Source: UBA668 sp963720695 (lineage in GTDB: Bacteria > Actinomycetota > Acidimicrobiia > Acidimicrobiales > Ilumatobacteraceae). Taken from it: 64,000 nucleotides of DNA. A program made the position numbers and the translations under genes. The notes under the pieces are model-generated. The model was not told the origin of the DNA, made no database searches, and saw only the letters and a program-made list of their open reading frames with translations. Location of the stretch: positions 1-64,000 of the forward strand of contig CAVRGG010000001.1 in NCBI GenBank assembly GCA_963720695.1, written 5' to 3'. This document shows, piece after piece, positions 1-8,872 of the stretch; the stretch's first letter is position 1, and every line of letters begins with the position of its first letter.

Positions 1-388
1 CGGCGACGAATGCGCCGCGGCCATCGGGCTGGTCGACCAGTCGGGCGAGGGCATCGTCGACCACGGCCGCCGGCGACGGTTCGCCGCGCCAGTTGAGGGA
101 GAGCTCGATCGCCTTGTGGGCGACGAACCCCGCGGCGGTGGCGGGCTTCCACGCGAAGTCGTCGGGCTCCAGGTGACGGACCTCGCAGCCGTGCACCTTG
201 GCCAGGAACCCCTTGCTGACCCACAGCGTCTCGCCGCCCAGACGTTCGGAGAGCTCGGCGATCGCATCGGTCGCCGTGGCGACGAGGTGCTCGACGAACG
301 CCTGGTCGAACACCATCGGTTCCGTGCCGCGCCGCAGCAATGCCAGGGTCTGCTCCTGGGTCGGGGTGAGCGCGGCGGGTTCCTGCAC
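1..388 (-). CDS. RecB-like PD-(D/E)XK nuclease family protein, N-terminal part (cut by window edge)
   Basis: Partial gene running off the left edge; about 129 residues are visible from a GTG at 386-388. I read VFDQAFVEHL, then LWVSKGFL, a Cys-Glu pair (HGCEVRHL) and AGFVAHKAIELSL. The last stretch resembles the Gly-x-x-x-His-x-x-Ile-Glu helix of RecB/Cas4-type nucleases, and similar N-termini are annotated as PD-(D/E)XK nucleases in actinobacteria; that assignment is from memory. The catalytic D/E-x-K motif would lie beyond the edge, so activity cannot be judged. It is transcribed away from the small gene at 444, with a short divergent gap. Alternative: an uncharacterised conserved protein. 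Confidence 0.5.
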   Translation of the reverse strand, partial: MQEPAALTPTQEQTLALLRRGTEPMVFDQAFVEHLVATATDAIAELSERLGGETLWVSKGFLAKVHGCEVRHLEPDDFAWKPATAAGFVAHKAIELSLNWRGEPSPAAVVDDALARLVDQPDGRGAFVA

Positions 389-443
389 GGCGCCGACACT
401 ACCGATCGGGTGTGATGTCACACCCCTCTGTCACCATGACCTC

Positions 444-768
444 ATGGCCGCCCATCACACCACACTCGATTTCGCACATGCGGCCCGCCAGTTGGCGCGC
501 GAGGCACGTCGGCGGGGGCTCGTCGCCCCCAGCTACCGGTGCCCGCCGCGGGATCGTGGGGGTCGACCGTTCGCTTCGGCGCTATCCGAAGGGCGCCGTG
601 GTCTCGGTGCAGCTCAAGGGTCGACCGTGGATGGCCGTGCTCGGCGACATGATCGAGGGCGTCGTGGTCGCGAACGGGCTCCAGCCGCCCCATGCCGATC
701 GGCTGCGCAACGAGTTGTGGGCCGTCGTGGGTGGCGGCGAGGTCATCGGCATCGCCCGGGTGGCCTGA
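444..768 (+). pseudogene. Small conserved hypothetical protein, frameshifted near 552
   Basis: Two frames together make one plausible protein of about 108 residues. The first frame from ATG 444 reads TLDFAHAARQLAREARRRG and ends with the codons for CPPR. The next frame (shifted by +1) reads IVGVDRSLRRYPKGAVVSVQ, then RPWMAVLGDMIEGVVVAN, to a stop at 766-768. Neither frame is protein-like on the other side of the switch, around 550-556 (cgcgggatcg), so one base is likely extra. I do not know its function. It converges on the hydrolase gene with only 3 nt between their stop codons. Confidence 0.45.
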
Positions 769-771
769 TGG

Positions 772-2723
772 TCACTGCGGCAGATACAGCAGCAACACCA
801 CGGTCTTGCCCGCCGGCACTGATGCCTTCGCGCTGGTCAACGCATCCGTGTCGAACGCCGCCGGCGCCATCACCACCACCACGAGCAGATTGCCGTTCGG
901 GGCGAAGAACCCGCGCTCGTTCGTGCCGTCGATGCCCAGGTCGTTCGAGCCCACCGACTGGAAGCCGGCGGCGGTGAGGGCGGCTTCCCAGGCATCGCCC
1001 GCCTCCTGCAATCCGAGGTCGGTCAAGCGGGTCTCGCCGTAACCGATCGTGTCGCTGACACCGAGGGCAGCGTTCACTGCGGGGAGCGACACGGTGGTCT
1101 CGCCGGGCAGGGTGGGCAGGCTGTCCCACCACGACGGGCGTGCCACCGGCGGATCGGGATCGCAGACCTTGTCGGCGGACGGCAGCGTTCGGTCGATGAG
1201 CACCGCGGCCTCGATGTCGGTGACGCACTTGCTCGTCAGCAACTGGCCGTGACCCTCGCCGGTGTAGGTGACCATGGTGGCGTTGGGGCCGAGCTCGGCG
1301 GTCATCTCCTTCGCCCAGCGGATGGGCGTGGCCGGGTCGTTGGTGCCACCGATCACCACGATCGGCCCGTCGCCCTTGTAGTCGACGTTGACGACCTTGC
1401 CCGGGGTCATCAGATCGGAGCAGCCGCTCGTGTCGGTGAGGTCCTTGAGCGTGACGTCGCGACCCATGCGTGGCGCCTGTTCGTGGATCTTCGCCAGCAG
1501 CGCCTCCGGATCAGGAGCGGGCTGCTGTTCGATGCCACCGCGCATTCGATGATGCCGATCGCCTGGAACAGCGAGTCGAAGGTGCCGTCCGCCTTGCGAC
1601 CCTTGTAGTTGTCGGCGAGAGCGAGCACCTGTGCGCCGTCGCCCTGTTCGGCCTTGACGAGTGCGTCGGCGAGGACCGGCCAGTCGGATTGGCTGTAGAG
1701 GGCGGCCGAGGTCGCCACGTCGAGGGTGCTCTGGTTGATCGGCCGCCCGTTGGTGTCGGTGAGCGGGTGGTCGTCGAGTTGCTGACGCAGGGCATCCCAT
1801 CGAGAGCCGACGTCTTCGGCGTGGAAGGGGCAGGTGAGGTCCTGTTCGCACCAGTTCGCCCAGTCGTTGAACGCACCCTCGAAGCCGACCATCTGGGTGA
1901 GGTACTGCTCGTCGATCGAGTCGCCGTTGGGTTCGAAGGCGCTGTCGAGTGCCATCGATCGCACCCGATCGGGGAAGAGGGTGGCGTAGACCGCGCCGAG
2001 ATAGGTGCCGTAGGAGATGCCGAGGTAGCTGATCTGGTCGTCGCCCAGTCCTTCACGGATGAGGTCCATGTCGCGGGCGGTGTTCTCCGTGGAGTAGAAG
2101 CCGAGCGTGTCGCCGTAGTGCTGCTTGCACCCGTCCACGAAGCCTTGGTCCGCCTCGTCGAGCAGCGCCTGCTCCTCAGGAGTGTCGGGGGTGTCGTCGA
2201 GGTAGAGGTGCTTGTCCTGGAACGCGTCGTCGACGCACTTGATCCCGCCGCTGCGGTCCACGCCTCGTGGGTCGAAGCCGACCAGGTCGAACGCGTCGAG
2301 GCCCATCTCGGTCTGGATGGTCACGCCGCTCTGGGCGATGAACGCAAAGCCGGAGCCGCCGGGACCACCCGGGTTGAACAGGATCGCGCCCTTGCGCGTC
2401 TTGGTCGCCGGCGCGCGCACGAGCGCGATGTCGAGCATGGTGCCCGTCGGATCGGCATAGTCGAGCGGCACCGACACGGTTGCGCACTCGAGCGCTGCAT
2501 CGGTGGCGAGCTTGTCGGTGCATGCGCCCCAGTCGAGCGTGCCGACCGACGGTGTGGTGTCACTCGGCCCAGTGGTGTCGGGCGCGCCGGTGTCGCCGGT
2601 CGCGTTCGTGGTGGCGGTCGTTCGGTCGGTGACCTTGACGCCGCTGTCTCCCGAGGTGCAGCCAGCGGCGACGACCGCCAGGCTGATGGACGTGACGAAG
2701 AACAACCGTGTACCCGCTCGCAT
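772..2723 (-). pseudogene. Secreted alpha/beta-hydrolase, tripeptidyl aminopeptidase type, frameshifted near 1530
   Basis: About 650 residues across two frames. It opens with a lipoprotein-type signal (hydrophobic stretch, then VVAAGC with Cys22). The core shows the oxyanion segment NPGGPGGSGFAF, the nucleophile elbow GISYGTYLG (Ser), DSAFEP, and in the second frame GGTNDPATP (Asp) and GEGHGQLL (His). This is the full Ser-Asp-His triad of the S33 / TAP-like C-terminal family, which releases N-terminal peptides outside the cell. The frame changes between IIECAVA and EQQPAPDPEALL near 1525-1535; one base appears to be missing. A C-terminal extension of about 150 residues after the His is unusual for the family. 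The ATG at 2721-2723 follows a short spacer after the DinB-like gene. Confidence 0.75.
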
Positions 2724-2767
2724 GGCGCCACGGTAGTGGTGGCGCCCCGCGAGCGGGGGTCGGGCGA

Positions 2768-3313
2768 TCAGACGGTGCGGCCGAGGAAGTTCAAGAACTC
2801 GGTCTGCAGATCGGCGCCGGGAGCGCTCTCGACCTTCGGCCCGAACACGCCCGGGCGGCGGATCATCGCGTCCATCGGCTTGAGGCCCGAGTAGCTCGCG
2901 GCGACGACATCCGCCGGCAGCGCTTCGTCGCCCCCGACGGCGCGGGCGAGATCCCAGGTGTGCACGAGCAGGTCCATGCACATGAACCTGCCGATCATCT
3001 GCTCGGCCGGCATCGGACCCATCGGCCCGGGCACCGCGGTGCTGAGATCGCTGGACGTCGCCGCGGCGAGCATGCGGTCGCGGGCACCGTTCCAGCTGGC
3101 GACCGGGTCGGAAGCGTCGAACTCGGCTTCCTCGCCGCCCGTGAGCGTGGCGGCCATCCCGTTGAGGTTGCGGCAGATGTGATCGACGACGTCGGTGGCG
3201 GTCCACCCCTCGCACGGGGCGGCGTTGGACCAGCTGTCGGCGGGCGCTGCCTGGACGCGCGCGTCGAAACCCTGGACGAGGTTGGTGAGGCGATCGATGA
3301 CTTCTTGGCTCAT
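2768..3313 (-). CDS. TIGR03086-family DinB-like (mycothiol-dependent type) protein
   Basis: 181 residues, full length for the family. It shows the actinobacterial pattern NLVQGFDARVQ at the start, then PCEGWTATDVVDHICRN, where His (VDHI) is the first metal-ligand position of the maleylpyruvate-isomerase/DinB four-helix bundle, and a later DLLVHTWDLARAVG with the second His. TIGR03086 proteins are metal-binding relatives of mycothiol-dependent isomerases; the substrate is generally unknown. It is probably cytoplasmic, with no signal peptide. It is upstream of, and co-directional with, the secreted hydrolase (45-nt gap), so a shared transcript is possible. It starts 58 nt from the tRNA-Leu gene, on the opposite strand. 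Confidence 0.8.
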   Translation of the reverse strand: MSQEVIDRLTNLVQGFDARVQAAPADSWSNAAPCEGWTATDVVDHICRNLNGMAATLTGGEEAEFDASDPVASWNGARDRMLAAATSSDLSTAVPGPMGPMPAEQMIGRFMCMDLLVHTWDLARAVGGDEALPADVVAASYSGLKPMDAMIRRPGVFGPKVESAPGADLQTEFLNFLGRTV

Positions 3314-3371
3314 GGCGGTGAACGTACACCAGTAGCGTGAGGAGCCAGATCAGCGGGCCGTCGTCCCGCAT

Positions 3372-3458
3372 GCCCGGGTGGTGGAATTGGCAGACACGGG
3401 GGGCTTAAACCCCCCTTCCCGAGAGGGAGTGTGGGTTCGAACCCCGCCCCGGGCACCA
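3372..3458 (+). tRNA. tRNA-Leu (anticodon UAA)
   Basis: An 87-nt cloverleaf: acceptor arm gcccggg pairs with cccgggc, the D-arm contains tggtggaattggcaga, and the anticodon stem ggggg/ccccc carries the loop cttaaac, giving anticodon TAA. A long variable arm (ttcccgagagggagt) is typical of Leu/Ser tRNAs. The T-loop gtgggttcgaaccccgc is canonical, and a CCA end is encoded (3456-3458). Its 3' 54 nt are duplicated at 10585-10638, making it an integration target. Confidence 0.96.
3404..3457 (+). repeat. Left attachment repeat (attL-like), inside tRNA-Leu
   Basis: 54 nt running from the anticodon loop (cttaaacc...) through the T-arm to the CC of the encoded CCA. It is identical to 10585-10638. The flanking bases differ on both sides (g versus t on the left, a versus g on the right), so these are the exact repeat limits. 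Confidence 0.85.
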
Positions 3459-3498
3459 CGAACAAGCAGCTCAGTGAAGGGATCGCCTGTTGGACGAG

Positions 3499-4593
3499 TC
3501 AGCCGGCGGTCGTTGACACGTTGAGTGCGCGGGTTGGACATCCGCCGACCGGCGCGGGTGCGGTGCTGCCGACGGTGGACTGCCCGGCGTCGGGGTTGGT
3601 GGCTTCGAAGTCAGCGATCGATGCGGGAACGAGTGTGCGGGCGAAGGCGATCAGCTGTTCCTGGGCGGCGTCGCGGGCGGTGATGTCGTAGGCGTTGCCG
3701 GCCGCTTCCCAGGTGAGGTGGGTGTTGGTGTCACCGTTCGAGGCGGTGTAGGTGCTGTACCAGGCGGTGTGGCCGTCGAAGTCCGCGCGCTGGATTTGTG
3801 CAGGCGACCCGTAGAGAGCGAAGACCGTGGCAGCGGTGGCGGACGGTGTCGAGAGAATGGTGGTCTGCCTACCGGCAACGCCGTTGCTGACGGTGTAGTC
3901 GTAGCCGGTGACCTGGCTGCCGGATGGGACGGCAATGGTCCAACCTGCGGGCAGGTCGACGGAGACGACACCGCTGTCGGACTGTTCGGCCTCGAGCAGG
4001 ACGAGGGCTTCGGCAGTCCAGGGGTCTGCGGTGGCAGGGCCTTTGGTGATCGTCATCGAGCACTGGTCCAGCGTGCCGTAGACGTTGTTGGCCATGTCGG
4101 CGGCGTTTGCATCACCGATGAGCAACCCGAAGGGGCGGTCGTTGATGGTGCGAGTGACCGTGTCGGCGGGCATGGTTCCCCAGAAGTTCTCCATCAGGCC
4201 GATCGTGTACGGCGCCCCGGACGGGGAGACGACGACGGCGGTATGCCGGCCGGCCGGTGTGAAGATCGACGCGCCCTTCGGGGTGGTCCCGGGCGGAACC
4301 AGGAGCGGGTTCGTGGCGATCGGCGAAGAACTGGCCTGTCCGGCGTCGTCGTTCGCGTGGCGACTGCTCATGGCCCAAATGCCCGCGACGATCAGCAGCA
4401 GCGATGCAGCGGCGGCGACGAACGGCATCACGTGGCGACGGTTTCGGTCAACGATGCGTGGAGGGCGCAATGGCATGACGACTGCAGTTGCCTCGACTTC
4501 GTTGTCGCGTTCGGTCGTGATCGTGTTGGTGAGCGCGGCCCGGTCGAGGGTGGTGCCGTAGCAGCGGAGGCGGTCTTCGAGTTGGTTGGTCAT
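3499..4593 (-). CDS. Membrane-anchored anti-sigma-like protein (pair 1)
   Basis: 364 residues from the ATG at 4591-4593, which lies 2 nt after the sigma gene stop. It has a cytoplasmic N-terminus of about 60 residues (NQLEDRLRCYGTTLDRAA), one transmembrane helix at about residues 62-80 (VMPFVAAAASLLLIVAGIW), then a Ser/Thr/Pro-rich linker and a roughly 280-residue exported domain that I do not recognise. Two Cys in the exported part (LDQCSMT, GGCPTR) could form a disulphide. Gene order and topology match a sigma factor with its membrane anti-sigma partner. No ZAS zinc motif is visible, so the partner role is inferred from context. Two further pairs with the same architecture follow within the island. 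Confidence 0.6.
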   Translation of the reverse strand: MTNQLEDRLRCYGTTLDRAALTNTITTERDNEVEATAVVMPLRPPRIVDRNRRHVMPFVAAAASLLLIVAGIWAMSSRHANDDAGQASSSPIATNPLLVPPGTTPKGASIFTPAGRHTAVVVSPSGAPYTIGLMENFWGTMPADTVTRTINDRPFGLLIGDANAADMANNVYGTLDQCSMTITKGPATADPWTAEALVLLEAEQSDSGVVSVDLPAGWTIAVPSGSQVTGYDYTVSNGVAGRQTTILSTPSATAATVFALYGSPAQIQRADFDGHTAWYSTYTASNGDTNTHLTWEAAGNAYDITARDAAQEQLIAFARTLVPASIADFEATNPDAGQSTVGSTAPAPVGGCPTRALNVSTTAG

Positions 4594-4595
4594 GG

Positions 4596-5078
4596 TCAGT
4601 CCTCCATATGGCGGCGGAGTCGTTGCATCCCGCGGTGCACGTGGTTGCGCACGGCAGCGATCGAGATGTCGAGGGTGGTGGCGGTTTCGGCGTAGCTGTA
4701 GCCGTGGGCGTGGACCATCAGCACGGCGACTCGTTGGTCCTCGCTGAGTCGGGCGAGAGCGGTGTGCAGTTCGGGCTCGAGATCGTTCGGGAGGTCGGCA
4801 GTGCGTTCCTCGACCGGGAACGTGAACCGGTGCCGCCGCCGGACCTGGCTGCGGACCGATGTCTGGCCGACGCGGAACAGGTAGCCGACCGGATTGGACA
4901 TCGATTCGAGCTGCTCGCGGTGTTCCCACGCCCAAGCGGTCGCGTCGGCGAACGCCTCGTTGCCGAGCTCGGGCCCGTAGCGAGCGACGAACGCCCGACG
5001 CAGCTGCGGCGTCGCCGACGCCAGAAAGTCCTCGAAGGACTCACCGGAGTGCCGGGGCGTCACCTGCGCGTCGCTCAT
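4596..5078 (-). CDS. ECF RNA polymerase sigma factor (pair 1)
   Basis: 160 residues, a usual ECF length. Region 2 lies at about residues 13-85 (FEDFLASATPQLRR, then NEAFADATAWAWEHREQ and NPVGYLFRVGQTSVRSQVRR). Region 4 lies at about 105-157 (ALARLSEDQRVAVLMVHAHG, YSYAETATTLDISIAAVRNHVHRG), the helix-turn-helix that reads the -35 element. It looks closest to SigE-type actinobacterial ECFs. It is followed after 2 nt by the membrane protein gene and faces pair 2 across a 195-bp divergent gap. Confidence 0.85.
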   Translation of the reverse strand: MSDAQVTPRHSGESFEDFLASATPQLRRAFVARYGPELGNEAFADATAWAWEHREQLESMSNPVGYLFRVGQTSVRSQVRRRHRFTFPVEERTADLPNDLEPELHTALARLSEDQRVAVLMVHAHGYSYAETATTLDISIAAVRNHVHRGMQRLRRHMED

Positions 5079-5178
5079 GACCGTTCAGAGCCGCCGCGTC
5101 CGCGGGGGGTTTCAGCGAATCCCATTGCCCCAGCGTCGCGCGGGCTGAGGTCTCAGCATTCGATGTCCGAATCGGGGA

Positions 5179-5207
5179 GTTCCGCTGAATCGTCATGGAA
5201 CCGTTCC
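5179..5207. promoter_or_regulatory. Candidate ECF-type -35 elements (GGAAC) in the divergent gap of pairs 1 and 2
   Basis: The divergent gap contains the dyad GGAACCGTTCC at 5197-5207, so GGAAC reads on both strands, and another GGAAC on the minus strand at 5183-5179, followed by 16 nt and CGAA. GGAAC is the classic ECF -35 core. No confident -10 is visible, so autoregulation is only suggested. Confidence 0.25.
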
Positions 5208-5273
5208 GGTGTTGGTGAGGTCGGTACTGGTGTGACTGGCATGATCAGACCGATCGAGACGAGACGAGCGTCC

Positions 5274-5756
5274 ATGGATGAGCCGCAGGATCACGTCGAT
5301 GAACGGTTCCAGCGCTTCTACCGCGAGAACTTCGCGCAGACGGCACGCCTGGTGCGGCTTCTGACCAGCCGGCTCGATGTCGCTGATGACCTTGCGCAGG
5401 ACGCCTTCGTGCGGGTGTATCGCTACGCACAGAACGCGGAGCGACCGATCGACAATCTCGCAGCGTTGCTCCGAACGACAACAGTCAATGTCTGCCGGTC
5501 CTGGCTCACATCGCAGCAGCGGCTCCAGCTCCGCATGGCACGCCACGGCATCGACCCCGAGTCAGACACCCCGTGGGAGCGCGAACTCGACGACTCGCTC
5601 CGACGACTTCCCTACGACCAACGCGCAGTCGTCGTCCTGCGCTACTGGCTTGGCCTCACCGAAGCAGAGATCGCTGAGGCACTCGGCTGCCGGCCAGGAA
5701 CCGTCAAGTCCCGTCTCTCACGCGCCCTGCGAGTCCTTCGAAAGGAACTGACATGA
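5274..5756 (+). CDS. ECF RNA polymerase sigma factor (pair 2)
   Basis: 160 residues from ATG 5274. Region 2: RFYRENFAQTARLVRLLTSR, then DVADDLAQDAFVRVYRYAQN (2.1-2.2, core RNA polymerase binding) and NLAALLRTTTVNVCRSWL. Region 4: LPYDQRAVVVLRYWLGLTE, AEIAEALGCRPGTVKSRLSR. All hallmark positions are kept. Its stop overlaps the ATG of the following membrane protein gene (ATGA), so the two are translationally coupled. It diverges from pair 1. Region 4 is not closely similar to that of pair 1 by eye, so the pairs are not recent duplicates. Confidence 0.9.
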   Translation: MDEPQDHVDERFQRFYRENFAQTARLVRLLTSRLDVADDLAQDAFVRVYRYAQNAERPIDNLAALLRTTTVNVCRSWLTSQQRLQLRMARHGIDPESDTPWERELDDSLRRLPYDQRAVVVLRYWLGLTEAEIAEALGCRPGTVKSRLSRALRVLRKELT

Positions 5757-7013
5757 ACACCCACGACCGCCAGCAAGAACTCGACGATCAGTTCGACACG
5801 ATGCTGCGAAACGGACTCGACCGACTCGCTGCCCAGACACCAACGGCGACACCCAACGACTTCGACGACACCGCGGTCGTTCGGTTCGCGCGAGCGCGAC
5901 CACGCGGACCATCGCGTACGCCCGGTGGCGTTCGTCGGGCTCGCGGCAGCATCGGTGCTCGTGGTCGGTTGGGCAATGGTCCAGCGCGACCGCCCGGCCG
6001 ACGTCGCGCCAGCCGGCAGCACCACTGCATCGTCGGCATCGACCACTCTGCCGAGTACGACCGCGTCGACCGGCACCGTCGCCACTACCTGGATGGTCCG
6101 GCTCGCGCCGGGCGTCGTGACCTGGTACGAGGCAAACGACCCGATCACTCCCCAGCTCGGCAACCCCCGCCCTGGCCCCGCCCAAGATCGCATTCGGTGT
6201 ACCGAATGGGAGACGACTGCTGACAGCCATACAGTCGCGTGCAGCGCCGTCGCGGGCGAGGGATACCTGCCCGCCGTGAGCTACGGTGACCCTTCCCCTG
6301 ATGGCGCCTACGTCGACATCAGCACGCTCCCCGGCACCGACATCGACGCCGCCACCTACGCCACGAACTGGTCGCAGGGCAAGGACGTTGGGTACGACTC
6401 CTCCCCGCTCGTCCAAACGGATGTCACCGTCAACGGCATCGCCGGACGGTTGATCGCTGCGCCCAACGGCAGCCACCGCCTCACCTGGGCGATCACTCCC
6501 GGCACGCTGGTCGCGGTCGAGACCGGCCCGACCCTCACAGTCGAGCAACTGATGACCGTGGCTCGTGACGTCGTTCCCGCAACGCCACCCCCATCGATCC
6601 CGCTTCTCCTCGCCTCGGCTACCGACACGACAGGTCGCACCGTCGAGGCCGTTGGTGACGTAGCGGACGGTGACGTGTGCCTCACCACCTTCGATCGTGG
6701 ATGCGTCTCGCTCGAAGGCGGCACAGGTGGGTCCGCGTTCGTGCTGCAGAACAACGATGGCTACCTCGTCGGGCTTGCCAGGCCTGACATCGCCAGCATC
6801 CGAGTCACCCAAGCAAACGGCACCGTGACCGACTTCCCGACTATCGCCCAACCCACCAGCACCTCAACTCGTGCATTCGCCGTCATCGTCTCGAACGCGA
6901 CAGCCATGCAAGGACTGGATGCAAACGGTGCACCGATCGCCGGTGCCAACGAAGACGTCGCCGTCAATCCCGTGGTCGGCTCTGTCGCCTCGACGACGTC
7001 CCTTGCCCCGTGA
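5753..7013 (+). pseudogene. Membrane-anchored anti-sigma-like protein (pair 2), frameshifted near 5885
   Basis: The joined product is about 419 residues. The first frame from ATG 5753 reads DRQQELDDQFDTMLRNGLDR and NDFDDTAVVR. The next frame continues SRERDHADHRVRPVAFVG and supplies the membrane helix (VAFVGLAAASVLVVGWAMV). A Thr/Ser-rich linker and a roughly 320-residue exported domain follow. Cys occur in RCTEWE, VACSAV and GDVCLTTFDRGCVSL. The switch lies near 5882-5888 (cggttcgcg); one T looks extra. The layout matches the pair 1 and pair 3 partners. The family is unknown to me; the anti-sigma role is inferred from the ATGA overlap with the sigma gene. Without the frame correction the N-terminal sigma-binding part would be separated from the membrane anchor. 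Confidence 0.55.
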
Positions 7014-7256
7014 GTTGCGCGCAAGCGCAGGTGATCCAGATGGCTGACCCCGACGAGCATGATGTCGCCGGTGTCCAATCCGGGGCCACGGCACCTGGAT
7101 CGGTTCGAGGCTCCATGCCCTGACCTTGGCCCGCTTGCGTAGACGCGGGGGTTATGGCGAAGTGATGCCATGCGAGGGTGTCGATCGGTCGGAATGCGCG
7201 TACCGCTTTGGACCGGTTCGGGCGAGTAGATGGGTGTGGCTTCACGCGAGGTGTCG

Positions 7257-7784
7257 ATGATCGGTGAGAACGACGAGCAGGAGCCAGTCGGCGCGCTTTC
7301 GTTCGACGACTTCTTCCGCGTCGAGTTGCGTCCCCTCACTGCGCTCGCCTACGGCCTGTCCGGTAACCGAGCGCTCGCCGAGGATCTCGCGCAAGAGGCC
7401 CTGATGGCTGCCTACCGTGACTGGGACAGGGTGAGCGTGCTCGACAACCCTGCAACGTGGGTCCGTCGCGTCGTTGCCAATCGCTCGGTGTCCTCCTTCC
7501 GCAAGCGTGCGGTCGAAGCGGCGACACTCGGGACTCGCCTGCGGGTCAGGGATGACGGAACGTCGCGAATCGGGCCGATGCCAGCCGAGGATGAGCACGT
7601 GTGGGTGGCGATCCGGGCGCTCCCTCAACGGCAAGCACAGGTCATCACACTGCGCATCCTCGATCGATCCACGGTCGGTGAGATCGCCGATGTGCTTGGC
7701 ATCTCCGAGGAGGCCGCCAGCACCCATCTTCGGCGCGCCCGCTCAACACTCGCTCGTCATCTCACCAAAGGAGACCTCCGATGA
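7257..7784 (+). CDS. ECF RNA polymerase sigma factor (pair 3)
   Basis: 175 residues from ATG 7257, chosen because GAGG lies about 8 nt upstream; an in-frame ATG at 7230 would add 9 residues. Region 2: SFDDFFRVELRPLTALAYG, then NRALAEDLAQEALMAAYRDW and NPATWVRRVVANRSVSSFRK. Region 4: LPQRQAQVITLRILDRSTV, GEIADVLGISEEAASTHLRR. It is a SigE-like ECF factor. Its stop overlaps the next gene's ATG (ATGA). It is the third sigma factor of the island. Confidence 0.88.
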   Translation: MIGENDEQEPVGALSFDDFFRVELRPLTALAYGLSGNRALAEDLAQEALMAAYRDWDRVSVLDNPATWVRRVVANRSVSSFRKRAVEAATLGTRLRVRDDGTSRIGPMPAEDEHVWVAIRALPQRQAQVITLRILDRSTVGEIADVLGISEEAASTHLRRARSTLARHLTKGDLR

Positions 7785-8872
7785 CTGATCTCGACCATCG
7801 TCTCGAATCTGCTGCAGGCGCAATGCACCGCGCAATCAGCCATGTGCCCGTCGACCCCGCCTTTGCCCGACCCAGCCGTGGCCAGCGGCGCGCAACGCGG
7901 GACCCGCAGCGACGGTTCGGCTTGGTCGCGGCCGCCACGATCGCCGTCGCGGGCGTCGCAGGACTCGTGCTCATCGAGCGCCGACCTGACCCAGGTCCCT
8001 CGAACCCGGTTGCCGCTGCCTCGACCACCGCAACGTCGGCCGTCGCCGCTCCGCCGATCACGCCATTGGAGCTCGCCGACGCACCGGCCGGCCTGGCACT
8101 CGTCGGGCAAGGGATCCGGCCCGCCGGTGGCGAGGAGCTTCGGGCGGCTGTATTCGTGAAGCGCGATGCACAGGGCAACGTGACCAACCGGGTCATCGTC
8201 CGACTCGGCACGCTGAACCTCTACGTAGGCGAGCAACAGATCGCGCCACCACCGAACCTCACCACCGCAACCAGCGGTGACATCTACATCGACGCCGGGG
8301 TGGTGCGGGTGGAGTACGGCCTCGGCGACCTCGGCAACCTCGCGCTCGACGCCGACTACGTCGGCCAGCAGATCGACACGACGCTCACGGACCAGATGCA
8401 GCAACTCGCGGCCTCACTCGACCTCGTCGCGGGGAATGCCATCGCCGTCACCGGACCGCTTCCCTCTGGCTGGACGCTCGCTGCCGCTGGTGTCGAACCC
8501 AACCAAGCCGTGCCGAGCTTCTACCAAGCGTTCGAAGTCGACAGCGCCGATGGTGGACCGAAGATCATGATCGACAACCGCATGATCAGCGATGCGAGCT
8601 TCCCGTACTGGACGCCGGGGCAAACGCTCCAACCGGTCCAGATTCGCGGACACGCCGGCTTTGTGACCAAACAGGACTACTCCGCCGTCACGAACAGCCC
8701 CGACGCGCCAGCAGTCCCCGACCCGACCAGCTCCGCAACCATCCTCATATGGGAGGAAGCACCCGGCCACTGGGTCACCCTATGGGTGGCCGACCAGACA
8801 ACAGATCAGGCCGTCAACCTGGCGGCCACCCTGATCGCCGTCGACCGAGACCAATGGCACCTGCCTGGCTGA
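7781..8872 (+). CDS. Membrane-anchored anti-sigma-like protein (pair 3)
   Basis: 363 residues, intact. It has a cytoplasmic N-terminus of about 45 residues (LDHRLESAAGAMHRAISHV, then RPSRGQRRATRD), one transmembrane helix at about 46-65 (FGLVAAATIAVAGVAGLVLI), a Pro/Ala/Thr linker and a roughly 280-residue exported domain. It is translationally coupled to the sigma gene by ATGA. No Cys is visible in the exported domain, unlike the partners in pairs 1 and 2. I do not recognise the domain. Known analogues with this topology sense envelope stress and hold the sigma factor at the membrane; here that is inference from gene order and topology. Confidence 0.6.
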   Translation: MTDLDHRLESAAGAMHRAISHVPVDPAFARPSRGQRRATRDPQRRFGLVAAATIAVAGVAGLVLIERRPDPGPSNPVAAASTTATSAVAAPPITPLELADAPAGLALVGQGIRPAGGEELRAAVFVKRDAQGNVTNRVIVRLGTLNLYVGEQQIAPPPNLTTATSGDIYIDAGVVRVEYGLGDLGNLALDADYVGQQIDTTLTDQMQQLAASLDLVAGNAIAVTGPLPSGWTLAAAGVEPNQAVPSFYQAFEVDSADGGPKIMIDNRMISDASFPYWTPGQTLQPVQIRGHAGFVTKQDYSAVTNSPDAPAVPDPTSSATILIWEEAPGHWVTLWVADQTTDQAVNLAATLIAVDRDQWHLPG

